From Bradyrhizobium sp. JYMT SZCCT0428 (GTDB taxonomy: Bacteria; Pseudomonadota; Alphaproteobacteria; Rhizobiales; Xanthobacteraceae), in the NCBI RefSeq assembly GCF_018131075.1, contig NZ_JAFCLS010000008.1, forward strand, positions 1 through 64,000: a DNA stretch of 64,000 nucleotides, given 5' to 3'. The notes below the pieces were generated by a model, which worked only from the letters and a program-made list of their open reading frames with translations, ran no database searches and had not been told where the DNA came from. The position numbers and the translations under genes were made by a program. Shown here in pieces: positions 37,427 through 46,361 of this stretch (position 1 is its first letter; each line of letters opens with the position of its first letter).

Positions 37427-38346
37427 TCATTGATCCCAAAAAACGCGACGTCGCCCTCGTTGTCGACGATTCCCCGGAGACGCTGCGGCTGCTCACCGAC
37501 GCACTCGATGGCGCCGGCATGACCGTCATGGTCGCGCTCGACGGCGCCTCGGCGATGCGGATCGTCGACCAGATCACGCCTGATATCGTGCTGCTCGATG
37601 CCGTGATGCCCGGGATGGACGGCTTTGAGACCTGCAAGCGGCTCAAGCGCGATGCGGGCCTCGTCAACGTTCCCATCATCTTCATGACGGGCCTCGCGGA
37701 AACCGAACACATCGTTCGCGGGCTCGAGGCCGGCGGCGTCGACTATGTGACAAAACCGATCGCGATCGAGGAGATGCTGGCGCGGATTCGGGTGCACCTG
37801 GCCAACGCCCGGCTGACGCAGAGCGCCCGCACCGCGCTCGACGTCTCCGGCCGCTATCTGCTGGCGGTCAGCGGGCAAGGCAAGATCCTGTGGGCGACGC
37901 CGCAGGCGCAGAAGCTATTATCGGCAACGCTCAGCGCCAATGCCGACGACGAGCTCGTGCTGCCGGAGCCGGTGCCGCGATGGCTGGAGCAGGTGCAGGA
38001 GGGCAAGACCGCCTCGAAGGCCGCGACGGCGTCGTTTCCCGGCAACGAGCAGCTCCGGCTGCACTATATGGGCAAGACCGGCCCCAGCGAATTCCTGCTG
38101 CGGCTCGCCAAGGACGCCAGCGCCGGTACGGCCGCCGAATTCTCCAGCGAGCTTGGGCTGACCACGCGCGAGGGCGAAGTGCTGTCCTGGCTCTCCAAGG
38201 GCAAGACCAACCGCGACATCGCGCAGATCCTGGGCCTTTCGCCCCGCACGGTAGATAAGCACCTCGAGCAGATCTATTCGAAGCTCGGGGTGGAAAACCG
38301 TACCGCGGCGGCGGCGATCGCAGTCAAGGCGAGGGACCTGAAGTAG
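37423..38346 (+). CDS. LuxR/NarL-type response regulator
   Basis: 307 residues. An N-terminal receiver (about 8-125) carries DDS, phospho-acceptor Asp59 in IVLLDAVMPGMDGF and Lys in VTKPI. A middle section (about 140-235; GRYLLAVSGQGKILWATPQA) looks like a degenerate PAS. A C-terminal LuxR helix-turn-helix lies at about 243-305 (LTTREGEVLSWLSKGKTNRD). Its ATG overlaps the kinase stop by four bases, so the two are a pair. Target genes are likely local (amiE, TRAP), which is inference. Confidence 0.95.
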   Translation: MIIDPKKRDVALVVDDSPETLRLLTDALDGAGMTVMVALDGASAMRIVDQITPDIVLLDAVMPGMDGFETCKRLKRDAGLVNVPIIFMTGLAETEHIVRGLEAGGVDYVTKPIAIEEMLARIRVHLANARLTQSARTALDVSGRYLLAVSGQGKILWATPQAQKLLSATLSANADDELVLPEPVPRWLEQVQEGKTASKAATASFPGNEQLRLHYMGKTGPSEFLLRLAKDASAGTAAEFSSELGLTTREGEVLSWLSKGKTNRDIAQILGLSPRTVDKHLEQIYSKLGVENRTAAAAIAVKARDLK

Positions 38347-38708
38347 CGAACCGGAAGGCTCAGGGCTTACCCGTTCATCTATCGCTCCAGATACCGTCGA
38401 TCTCCACGATGCCGGCACGGCGGCGCACTGCTGTTCCTGCCCGGCGGGGTGGTCGGCGAAGTAGCAGCGCGACTAAAGCGGTAGCTTGTCCGCCGCCGTA
38501 CCCGCCGATCTCATGCTCGCGCCGCGAACTCGCCAAGGACCACGGCCATCGCCGGCAACGTCACGCAGCATGCGAGCCTGATCGTTCGGACAAGCGCCGG
38601 CGCTCGCAGTGACGGATAGTCTCGACGCCTGATTGTGGCGCACAGGAACATAGAGCCACACTGCTTGCCGATGCGGCTAGCTGAAGTCGAGCATTCCCTG
38701 GCTCGGCC
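38347..38708. other. Intergenic stretch without recognisable content
   Basis: 362 bases between the convergent LuxR regulator and dctM genes. I see no gene, long repeat or clear terminator. The longest open frames have poor composition. Confidence 0.5.
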
Positions 38709-40007
38709 TTACACCCATCCCGGCGTAAATAACCGTGGCAACGCCAGGACCGTCCATTCCGAGAAGGCGCAAATCAGGATCACGATCAGCAGCGGGATCA
38801 TCATGATATGTAGAAGCCCCTGAATCTTCGCCATCGGCACGCCGCCCACGGCGCACGCCGTCATCGCGCACATGCCGACGGGCGGTGTCAGGAGCCCGAA
38901 CGACTGCGTCATCACCACGATCACGCCGAGATGCACGGGATGGATTCCGACCTGCATCGCGATCGGATTGATGATGGGAACAAAGATCAGGATTGCAGGC
39001 AGGGCATCCATGAAGGTGCCCAGCAGAATGTTCAGGATGACGATCAGGAACATCACCACATACTTGTCCCGCGAAAACGAAATCATGAACTGGGTGACGA
39101 TATCGGGGACCTGATAATAAGCGAGCAACCAGCCAAACAGGACTGCTCCCGTGAGGCAGAACAACACCTGCGAAAACTGCGTGACGGTCTCGCCGAACAT
39201 TGCAGGCAGCTGTCGCCAGGTCAGGCTGCGAAACACGAACAGCGTGATGAACAGCGAATAGACCGCCGCCACGGCCGCCGATTCGGTCGGCGTGAATACC
39301 CCGCCGATCATGCCCGCAACCACGATGACCGGCACGCCGAGCGGCCAGCTTGCCGCCTTGACGCCGTCCCAGATCGCGCGGAAGCCAAGAAACTTCGGAT
39401 GCTCACGTGGAAAGTCGTATTTGATCGCAAAGAAGTGCGTCTGAATCATCAGCGACAAACCCATCAGCACGCCCGGCAGGATGCCGCCGATCAGCAGCGC
39501 GCCGATGGAGACGTTGGCGGTCGCGCCATAAATCACCATCAGGATCGAAGGCGGGATCACCGCGCCCATCGTCGATGTGCAGGCGGTGAGACAGACTGTG
39601 AAGCGCTCGTCATAGCCCCGCTTCTTCATCGCCGGGCAGAAGATCGAGCCGATCGCCGCGGCGTCCGCGGTGCTGCTGCCCGAAATTCCTGAAATGAACA
39701 TGCCGACCACGACGTTTACATGCGCGAGCCCGCCGCGCAGATGGCCGACAAGGGACATCGCCAGCTTCACCAGGCGCTCGGAAATGCCGCCATCGGTCAT
39801 GATGTTGCCGGCGAGGAAGAAAAACGGGAGCGCCAGCAGCGTGAATGCGTTGATGCCGGTGAACATCTGCTGCACCGCCAGCACCGTCGGCAGGTCGGCG
39901 TACCAGATGACGAACAGCGAGGAGAGAATGAGCGAAAACGAGATGGGGACGCCGATGACGAGGAGAAAGGTAAGCGAAACCATCAAGAGCGTGAGCGGAT
40001 GGGTCAT
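38709..40007 (-). CDS. dctM: TRAP transporter large permease (DctM)
   Basis: 432 residues, about twelve membrane helices, DctM/SiaM family. The conserved N-terminal ALPFFFLAGNIMTDGG and FISGISGSSTADAAAIGSI match the substrate/Na+ site of the large subunit, and LLTPPVGMCAMTACAVG is near the C-terminus. Works with DctQ and DctP to import a carboxylate using an ion gradient. The ATG overlaps dctQ's stop by four bases. Confidence 0.96.
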   Translation of the reverse strand: MTHPLTLLMVSLTFLLVIGVPISFSLILSSLFVIWYADLPTVLAVQQMFTGINAFTLLALPFFFLAGNIMTDGGISERLVKLAMSLVGHLRGGLAHVNVVVGMFISGISGSSTADAAAIGSIFCPAMKKRGYDERFTVCLTACTSTMGAVIPPSILMVIYGATANVSIGALLIGGILPGVLMGLSLMIQTHFFAIKYDFPREHPKFLGFRAIWDGVKAASWPLGVPVIVVAGMIGGVFTPTESAAVAAVYSLFITLFVFRSLTWRQLPAMFGETVTQFSQVLFCLTGAVLFGWLLAYYQVPDIVTQFMISFSRDKYVVMFLIVILNILLGTFMDALPAILIFVPIINPIAMQVGIHPVHLGVIVVMTQSFGLLTPPVGMCAMTACAVGGVPMAKIQGLLHIMMIPLLIVILICAFSEWTVLALPRLFTPGWV

Positions 40008-40492
40008 TGCATTTCGGTCCAGAGACGGCGGCAGCAGCGCGCGATATCGATAACGTTGACGAGCATCATCAGCGCGCCGGCAACGGGAATAATGATGGTC
40101 GGGATGAAAAGGGTGATGCCGAGCGCGGGCGAGAGACGCTGGAGGCTAACGACCGAAAAGTACCAGCCCTCGACCGTCATGACCCATGCCACGATCAGCA
40201 TGCATATGTTGATAATGAGCTGCTGCAGATACAACGCGCGCCCATGCAGGACGCCGTCCAGCGCATCGAAAGCGAAGTGCGTCCGCCGCATCGAGATGAT
40301 CGCGGTGCCGAGAAACACGCACCAGATGAATGCGAACAGCGACAATTCTTCACCCCAGAGGAACGACTTCGAGAACAGGAAACGCATCAGGACCTGGATG
40401 AAGACGCCCACCGTGGTGAAAGCGAGAAGCAGCGCGAGCAGGGGCAACAGCCCCTGTTCGATCCGGGCAAACAGTCGCTCGGGCCAGGGCAT
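40004..40492 (-). CDS. dctQ: TRAP transporter small permease (DctQ)
   Basis: 162 residues, four membrane helices. The family pattern FLWGEELSLFAFIWCVFLGT followed by RRTHFAFDAL is clear. Bridges the binding protein DctP and DctM. Starts two bases after dctP's stop; together the three form an operon. Confidence 0.95.
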   Translation of the reverse strand: MPWPERLFARIEQGLLPLLALLLAFTTVGVFIQVLMRFLFSKSFLWGEELSLFAFIWCVFLGTAIISMRRTHFAFDALDGVLHGRALYLQQLIINICMLIVAWVMTVEGWYFSVVSLQRLSPALGITLFIPTIIIPVAGALMMLVNVIDIARCCRRLWTEMQ

Positions 40493-40494
40493 GT

Positions 40495-41493
40495 TTACTT
40501 CTTCTGGCTGCGGATGGTTTCCAGCAGCTGCACCGCCTTGATGTCGCCGGCCACCTTGTCCTGGATCGGCGCCACGAGGGCGATGAACTTGGCCTTGTCG
40601 GGCTTGGTCAGCACCGCGCCCTTGGTCTTCAGCCCCTCGACCGCCGCATCCACGAACTCATCGTCCTTCATGCGCTCGTGGACGGAGGCGTCGATCGCGG
40701 CCTGAAGGACGATCGCCTTGAGATCGGCGGGCAGCGAGTTGAGCTTGCGCTCGTTCATGAACACCGGATTGATGCCGTATTGGTGCTCGGTCTGGCTGAT
40801 GTATTTCGCCGCCTCGTAGTGCTTGTTCGATTCGATCACGGCGAGACCGTTTTCGGCGGCGTCGATCACGCCCGATTGCAGCGCCTGATAGACTTCGCCA
40901 AAATTCATCGGCGTCGGAATCGCGCCGAACGCCTTCCAGATGGTGACTTCAACCGGGTTGTTCTGCACGCGGATCTTCACGTTGGTCAGATCCTCGGGAC
41001 CGGCCACCGAACCCTTGCGGCTGTAGATATTGCGCACGCCGGACGTGTAGTAGCCTATCCGCTTGATGCCGAGGCTCTTGCCGGCGACTATTGCGTCGAT
41101 CTGCTCGCTGAATTTCGGATCGTTGATGACGCGTGCGACATGCGCGCGATCGTTGAACAGGTAAGAGACGCTCAGCAGGCCAAGCTCGGGAATGACGGTC
41201 GCCGCGTTGGCTGCGCTGCACGACGACATGTCGAGGGTGCCGAGGCGCACGCCTTCCAGCATCGCCACTTCCGCGCCGAGTTGTCCGGCTGGAAAGACGT
41301 TGACGCGGATGCGGCCGTTGCTGCGCTCCTCCACGAGCTTTTTGAACATCTTGTGACCTTCGTCGTACATGCTGCCGACGGGCTGGTCATGGCCCACACG
41401 CAGCGTGATTTCCTGCGCGGATGCGGCCGCCGACGCCGCCGAAAGCGCGACAAGACCGGCAAACAGAGAACGAAAATACGGTAAAGCGCTCAT
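40495..41493 (-). CDS. dctP: TRAP transporter solute-binding protein (DctP)
   Basis: 332 residues with a signal peptide (to about 26, ALSAASAAASAQ). The DctP-fold motifs are GRIRVNVFPAGQLGAEVAML and the ligand arginine region KVRIQNNPVEV (here VKIRVQNN), followed by NFGEVYQALQSGVIDAAENG. It binds an organic acid in the periplasm; substrate undetermined. First gene of the operon, divergent from a FadR-type regulator. Confidence 0.95.
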   Translation of the reverse strand: MSALPYFRSLFAGLVALSAASAAASAQEITLRVGHDQPVGSMYDEGHKMFKKLVEERSNGRIRVNVFPAGQLGAEVAMLEGVRLGTLDMSSCSAANAATVIPELGLLSVSYLFNDRAHVARVINDPKFSEQIDAIVAGKSLGIKRIGYYTSGVRNIYSRKGSVAGPEDLTNVKIRVQNNPVEVTIWKAFGAIPTPMNFGEVYQALQSGVIDAAENGLAVIESNKHYEAAKYISQTEHQYGINPVFMNERKLNSLPADLKAIVLQAAIDASVHERMKDDEFVDAAVEGLKTKGAVLTKPDKAKFIALVAPIQDKVAGDIKAVQLLETIRSQKK

Positions 41494-41540
41494 GCATTCC
41501 TCCCCGGGGTGCGCGTGATTTCACATTTTTTTGTTTACTT

Positions 41541-41586
41541 ATTGATCATATGAATTGATTGTCGTCAATAATGATTCATCATATTA
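41541..41586. promoter_or_regulatory. A+T-rich palindromic region between TRAP operon and regulator
   Basis: The gap contains TTGATCATATGAATTG and, 20 bases on, ATGATTCATCATATTA. Each has the half-site (T)GAT(T)CAT in alternative orientation, and ATGA-T-TCAT is palindromic. GntR/FadR regulators bind such A+T-rich palindromes, so this is the probable operator for both promoters. Position and pattern only. Confidence 0.45.
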
Positions 41587-41636
41587 AACGCGACCCGCGC
41601 GGGACGGCCAGTCAAAGCCGCAAGAGGATCGGCGCG

Positions 41637-42470
41637 ATGGCGCGCAAGCAGGCGATCGGAAAAACAAAGAGGATCGCCCGCCGCGAACATAAAGGCGCGC
41701 CGTCCGAGAAGCGCACGCTGCAGATCGCGCGGGCGATCGGCTTACGTATCCTTGCCGGGGATTACCAACCCGGCTCGACTATTCCCGTTGAACCCGAACT
41801 CTGTCGCGAACTCGGCGTGAGCCGGACCGTTTTGCGCGAGGCGATCCAACTCCTTACCGCCAACGGCATGGTGACCGCCCGCGTGAAGGTGGGCACCGCG
41901 ATCAATCCACGCGCGCAGTGGAATTTCCTTGATCCGGCGCTGCTCGATTGGCTGCTGGCGATGGGCGATATCGGCCCCTTCCTGATGAAATTATCGGAAT
42001 TCCGGCACGCACTGGAGCCGGCGGCTGCGTCACTCGCCGCTGTTAACGCGACGTTCGAGGACTTCGAGCGTTTGCATCACGCTTATGAAGACATGGCCGC
42101 CTCGACGGACAACCTCGAAGCCTGGGTTGCCGCCGACTTCCGATTTCATCAGGCCATCTACCTTGCCACCCGCAACGAGTTTTTCTGGCCGGTCGGACGC
42201 CTGCTGGAGCCAGCGTTGATCGCGGGCTTCCGCGTCATCGGCAGCGCCCACAATCAGCAATGCCTGCCCGAACACCGTGCCGTGCGCGATGCCATCATCG
42301 CGCGCGTACCACATCGCGCCTATCAGGCCGTGGTCGATCTCATGCGGACATCGGATTCGGATCTGATGCAGATGCTGGCGTCCGGAAAGGAAAAACCCGA
42401 ATTCGCGAAGAGGAAAGGGAAAGTCGGATCCAAATCTCCGCGCGCCGGAGGGATTGCAAAAGCCTCCTGA
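41637..42470 (+). CDS. FadR-subfamily GntR transcriptional regulator (FCD domain)
   Basis: 277 residues. A basic N-terminal tail, then a GntR winged helix (about 30-95; AGDYQPGSTIPVEPELCREL, SRTVLREAIQLL) and a C-terminal FCD ligand domain (about 115-245; DFRFHQAIYLAT and PEHRAVRDAI, with metal-type Asp/His residues). FCD domains bind sugar acids or small carboxylates. The regulator is divergent from dctPQM and likely responds to the transported acid. Start at the Met of MARKQAIGK because AGAGG precedes it; an ATG at 41559 would overlap the operator. Confidence 0.9.
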   Translation: MARKQAIGKTKRIARREHKGAPSEKRTLQIARAIGLRILAGDYQPGSTIPVEPELCRELGVSRTVLREAIQLLTANGMVTARVKVGTAINPRAQWNFLDPALLDWLLAMGDIGPFLMKLSEFRHALEPAAASLAAVNATFEDFERLHHAYEDMAASTDNLEAWVAADFRFHQAIYLATRNEFFWPVGRLLEPALIAGFRVIGSAHNQQCLPEHRAVRDAIIARVPHRAYQAVVDLMRTSDSDLMQMLASGKEKPEFAKRKGKVGSKSPRAGGIAKAS

Positions 42471-42529
42471 ACGCCAAGCTGAGGCACGAACCGACCAGGC
42501 AATACCGGTGCCCAATCCTGCAGGACGCC

Positions 42530-43324
42530 TTAATGTTCGACCCGGTACAGGCGCCATCGCTCCGGTACGCCCTTCAGTCGATGAACGCCGCGATCCTTGA
42601 AGCTGATTCCCGACTGCGACATCAGATCCTTGACCGCGCTCGAGACCAGGACTTCGCCGGCACGCGCTTTCGCGGCGACGCGCGCGCCGATGTGAAACGC
42701 GAGACCGACCATCTCGGCCCCGCTCACTTTGTATTCGCCCGCATGCAGTCCCACCCTGATCTCCAGCCCCAGCGTGCGCACGGCCTCACGGATCGCGGTC
42801 GCGCAACGGACCCCGGCAGCCGGCGCCTTGAAGGTCGCGAGCAGCCCGTCCCCCGTGGTCACGACTTCCTTGCCGCGCAGGGTCTTCAGCTCTCTGCGGA
42901 CGGCGACGTAATAGTGACTCATCACCTGCGTCCAGCGGGCATCGCCGAGCCGCGCGGCTTTTTCGGTGGACCGGACGATATCGACAAACAGGATCGTGGC
43001 GAGCGCCTGTTCGGGCTCGGCGCCACGGCCGGCGGATCGGCGCCGCATCGCAATGGGTCCCGCCAGCGGTTCATAGCGATGGCTGCGTCGCCGCGCGATC
43101 GCAGCTTTTGCATAGTCCATGGCGCGCTGCGCCGTGCCGCAACGAACCGTTTTCACCCTCGGCGGAAGCGTCCAGAAAACCTTTCGCCCATCGCCGGCGC
43201 CATGGACCTCCACGGCACCCCACTTCAGGAAAACCGCCGAGCCAACCCGTCGAATACACCATGCCTTGGACGTGTATCCGGAGACGTTCGACTGATGGAC
43301 TCCGATGCGAAGGAATTTGGGCAT
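42530..43324 (-). CDS. WGR-like/class III nucleotide cyclase domain protein
   Basis: 264 residues. Residues about 3-85 look like a WGR domain (AVFLKWGAVEVHG ... AMDYAKAAIARR). Residues 108-262 are a class III adenylate/guanylate cyclase homology domain. The two metal aspartates are present (Asp115 in ILFVDIVRST, Asp159 in TTGDGLLATF). The lysine expected three bases-of-codon positions before TTGDG is Val155, so nucleotide specificity is doubtful. No membrane segment. Convergent with the FadR-type gene. The start at 43324 is chosen because the longer frame adds unrelated residues. Confidence 0.8.
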   Translation of the reverse strand: MPKFLRIGVHQSNVSGYTSKAWCIRRVGSAVFLKWGAVEVHGAGDGRKVFWTLPPRVKTVRCGTAQRAMDYAKAAIARRRSHRYEPLAGPIAMRRRSAGRGAEPEQALATILFVDIVRSTEKAARLGDARWTQVMSHYYVAVRRELKTLRGKEVVTTGDGLLATFKAPAAGVRCATAIREAVRTLGLEIRVGLHAGEYKVSGAEMVGLAFHIGARVAAKARAGEVLVSSAVKDLMSQSGISFKDRGVHRLKGVPERWRLYRVEH

Positions 43325-43729
43325 GAACGTGCGGCCACTCGAAAGACCGTTTGGGTCTACCAGAGGTAAAGCGTAGTCGCACATTCCTGCGTTGGCAACC
43401 GTACTTCCAATCGAGGATTCTCCGATGGCCCTCGCGTCAATTCGTGTTCACGATCAACCCGCATGAGAGCACGGGACAGGCATCGGTCGAGAAAAAACGT
43501 GCCGCTGGTTTACGGGGTATCCAGAACGCCGGGGCTGCGATCGTCTTTCGTTGACGATCGACGGCCAGCGCTCGCCCGCTCGAAGTTGGTACTTGGTCGG
43601 TGTTTGCACAAGCTAAAACCTGGTCCGAAGACATAAGGCAGGTTATCTGCTGCTCGCGACCGCCGCTTGCCTTGCCAAAGCGCGGGAAAGACGCAAAGTT
43701 CGTGCGGTTCGGAGTTCAGTCGGAGAATT
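43325..43729. other. Intergenic stretch with one small palindrome
   Basis: 405 bases upstream of both the cyclase gene and a lower-G+C ORF. I see no gene. A perfect 8-base inverted repeat, CGATCGTC ... GACGATCG, with 7-base loop is at 43538-43560; no T-run follows. Base composition falls toward the right edge. Confidence 0.5.
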
Positions 43730-44026
43730 ATGGCTATGTTTATTTTTTCTATCAGGACTGCTCTCCTCGCCATCGCAGTGTCTGATTCATCGCTTTCTAG
43801 TGCAGCTGCTTTGTCCGCGCAGTCAGAATTGTTGTGCAGCCCAGAAGGCTTAATGCGCTTAATCCCTCAGTTTAGTGCAAATGGGAAATTCACAATTCCT
43901 GATCCCAATACCGACTTGCAGACATTCCTTTCAGCGCAACAAGGTCTTTCAAATGCAATTGATATGATCTTGGCTCAAGAAAACATAAGCCAAAATCCGT
44001 CTGACGTCGGACAAGCAACTGGCTAG
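43730..44026 (+). CDS. Hypothetical exported protein, lower G+C
   Basis: 98 residues. A hydrophobic start (MAMFIFSIRTALLAIAVS) ending in AALSAQ resembles a signal peptide. The mature part ends in NPSDVGQATG and has no domain I recognise. CGGAG lies about 6 bases upstream of the ATG. Codons are rich in A and T at third positions, unlike neighbours, which suggests transfer. Possibly genuine. Confidence 0.45.
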   Translation: MAMFIFSIRTALLAIAVSDSSLSSAAALSAQSELLCSPEGLMRLIPQFSANGKFTIPDPNTDLQTFLSAQQGLSNAIDMILAQENISQNPSDVGQATG

Positions 44027-44034
44027 CTAGTGAA

Positions 44035-44502
44035 GTGGGAATACAGACAGATGGAACAAACTTGAGTTCTCCTGAGAAGGGAGGAAAGTTTGGTGGTTAT
44101 CGCGTTCAGTCGTTTTTGACCGGACTTACTCCTGTGCCTTTGTCTCAAGGAAGCATTTATGCAATCAAGCAATCCAAGCCGATCTACCCGGCACTTGTTT
44201 ACCCGATGCCCACGAGCCACCCTTGCGTGAACAGGCTTGTTTTAGGCGCTTACAATACTGCTGGCTCCTGGCCGACCCCGACATATGCTCTTGGCAAGTA
44301 TCAGCTGGATAACAATGGTCTCCCAATGCGCGATAAGCCATTGGTCACCTACTTGATCGTCAATATCTGTCTTGATCTTGGCAGGTCAGCGATGATCAGA
44401 AAACAATCAGTGTTGCGCCCAAATGCAATGATCATTCTGGCGCTTCATTGGCCATGTGAGGGCTCAGAATGCGCTAACAATGGAATTGGCCATCAACATT
44501 GA
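44035..44502 (+). CDS. Hypothetical protein, lower G+C, doubtful
   Basis: 155 residues from a GTG, eight bases after the previous stop but in another frame. Composition is protein-like (for example KFGGYRVQSFLTGLTPVPLS), but I recognise nothing and see no good ribosome site. It shares the A+T-rich codon use of the preceding ORF. It could be the remnant of a longer foreign gene. Confidence 0.3.
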   Translation: MGIQTDGTNLSSPEKGGKFGGYRVQSFLTGLTPVPLSQGSIYAIKQSKPIYPALVYPMPTSHPCVNRLVLGAYNTAGSWPTPTYALGKYQLDNNGLPMRDKPLVTYLIVNICLDLGRSAMIRKQSVLRPNAMIILALHWPCEGSECANNGIGHQH

Positions 44503-44577
44503 CTGTTGAATGTCCGCTGTGCTCGCAGTTCCGCCTCAGACCGCTTCCGTCCGTCGTGGGCAGTCACCCTTGCAGCC

Positions 44578-45690
44578 TCAAGCCACAGCGCCGTCGATCG
44601 GTGAGAATGGCATGCCGAGGCTTCTGGCCACCGGTTCGCAGGTCAGCCGGCCCCGGTAGACATTCAGACCGGCGCGCAAATGCGGATTCTCGAGCACGGC
44701 CGCAAATCCCTTGTTGGCGAGCGCCAGGCCAAACGGCAGCGTCGCATTATTCAGCGCCTGGCTGGAGGTCAGCGGAACAGCGCCTGGCATGTTGGCGACG
44801 CAGTAGTGGATGACGCCGTCCACCTCAAAGGTTGGATCAGCATGGGTGGTCGGGTGCGATGTCTCAAAGCAGCCGCCCTGGTCGATCGCGACATCCACGA
44901 TCACAGCCCCCTTGCGCATCGAACTCAACATATCCCGCGTCACCATTTTCGGCGCGCTCGCTCCAGGGACCAGCACCGCACCGATCACGACGTCGGCGGC
45001 AAACACCTCTTCCTCAATGCTGTCGATGGTCGAGAATTTCGTCCGCACACGCCCCTCGAACAGCTCGTCCAGCTCGCGGAGCCGGCCTATCGAACGGTCG
45101 AGAATGGTGACCTCGGCGCCGAGGCCGACCGCCATGCGTGCCGCGTGCGTCCCGACGACTCCGCCTCCGATCACCACGATGCGCGCCGGCTGGACGCCCG
45201 GCACGCCCCCGATCAACAGGCCCCGGCCTCCCGCATGTCGCCGCAAGGCTGCGCCGGCCGCTTCGATCGCAAGCCTGCCCGCTACCTCGCTCATCGGCGC
45301 CAGCAGCGGCAGGCCGCCATGGGCATCCGTCACGGTCTCATAGGCGATCGCGGTGCATCCTGATTCGATGAGGCCCTTGGCCTGCTCCGGATCGGGCGCC
45401 AGGTGCAGGTATGTGAAGAGAATCTGGTCTTGCCGCAGCTGTGACCATTCCGACGCTTGAGGCTCCTTGACCTTGACGATCATCTGGCTGGACGCAAACA
45501 CCTCGCGGGCGGAGTCCAGCACAGTAGCGCCAGCCTTGCGATAAGCGTCATCCGTCGCGCCGATGCCGGCGCCGGCATTGGTCTCGACCACGACGCTGTG
45601 CCCCGCCGCCACATATTCGCGAACGGCCCCCGGCGTCAGACCGACACGGTATTCGTGCGTCTTGATCTCCCTGGGCACCCCGACCTTCAT
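44578..45690 (-). CDS. ald: Alanine dehydrogenase
   Basis: 370 residues. The opening MKVGVPREIKTHEYRVGLTP is typical, with the Rossmann motif VIGGGVVGTHAARMAVGLGA and active-site neighbourhood HYCVANMPGAVPLTSSQALN. It converts L-alanine plus NAD+ to pyruvate, ammonia and NADH; in bacteroids it also makes alanine. GGAGG stands 6 bases before the start; an upstream Met would overlap the regulator's promoter. Divergent from an Lrp/AsnC gene that probably controls it. Confidence 0.96.
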   Translation of the reverse strand: MKVGVPREIKTHEYRVGLTPGAVREYVAAGHSVVVETNAGAGIGATDDAYRKAGATVLDSAREVFASSQMIVKVKEPQASEWSQLRQDQILFTYLHLAPDPEQAKGLIESGCTAIAYETVTDAHGGLPLLAPMSEVAGRLAIEAAGAALRRHAGGRGLLIGGVPGVQPARIVVIGGGVVGTHAARMAVGLGAEVTILDRSIGRLRELDELFEGRVRTKFSTIDSIEEEVFAADVVIGAVLVPGASAPKMVTRDMLSSMRKGAVIVDVAIDQGGCFETSHPTTHADPTFEVDGVIHYCVANMPGAVPLTSSQALNNATLPFGLALANKGFAAVLENPHLRAGLNVYRGRLTCEPVARSLGMPFSPIDGAVA

Positions 45691-45824
45691 GGCAACCTCC
45701 GCTGTATGGCACGCCTCTTTTCTAGGAGGGAACCGTGGTTGGTTCTCAGCAAACTTGCGCGCATACCGGCAAATAGTGCAGAAATTCAACGCGGTTTGGC
45801 ACTATGGCGCAGGATTTTAAACAT

Positions 45825-46328
45825 ATGGACCACGACAAGATCGACATGACCATTCTCGCCGAACTCAGCGCCAACGCGCGGGTCAGTCACACCGAACTGG
45901 CGGACCGGGTCGGACTTTCGAGCACTGCGATCGCGCGGCGGCAACGCGCGCTGGAAGACGACGGATATATCAGAGGCTATCAGGCCATCCTTGATCCAAG
46001 CCGGTTTGGCCTCAATACCACTGTGCTGGTCAGAATCGCGCTCAACAGCCAAAGCGACGAGGCGTTGAAATCGTTCGAAGCCGCCGTCGTCAACTGTCCA
46101 TCAGTGATCCGCACTTTTTTGATGTCGGGAAACGACGACTATCTCCTGATCGTGCTGGCGCGCGATATCGAAGACTTCGAGAGAATTCACCGGACCGAAC
46201 TGTCGCGCCTGCCGCACGTCTCCCGCATCCAGTCGAATTTCGCCCTTCGCGAGATCATCGATCGCGCGGTCCCCCCGGCGATCTTCGGAAAGCCGGGGCG
46301 TCCAGCACTGAAGCCAACCAGAAAATAG
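45825..46328 (+). CDS. Lrp/AsnC-family transcriptional regulator
   Basis: 167 residues: winged-helix HTH (about 3-62; ILAELSANARVSHTELADRV, SSTAIARRQRALEDDGYI) and a C-terminal RAM ligand domain (about 68-150; FLMSGNDDYLLIVLARDIED). By position it is an AldR-like activator of ald responding to alanine. A Met 21 bases upstream (45804) lacks a ribosome site, so I prefer 45825. Confidence 0.92.
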   Translation: MDHDKIDMTILAELSANARVSHTELADRVGLSSTAIARRQRALEDDGYIRGYQAILDPSRFGLNTTVLVRIALNSQSDEALKSFEAAVVNCPSVIRTFLMSGNDDYLLIVLARDIEDFERIHRTELSRLPHVSRIQSNFALREIIDRAVPPAIFGKPGRPALKPTRK

Positions 46329-46361
46329 GCCGGCTAACGCAGGTAGACCCATGCCCGGCGG

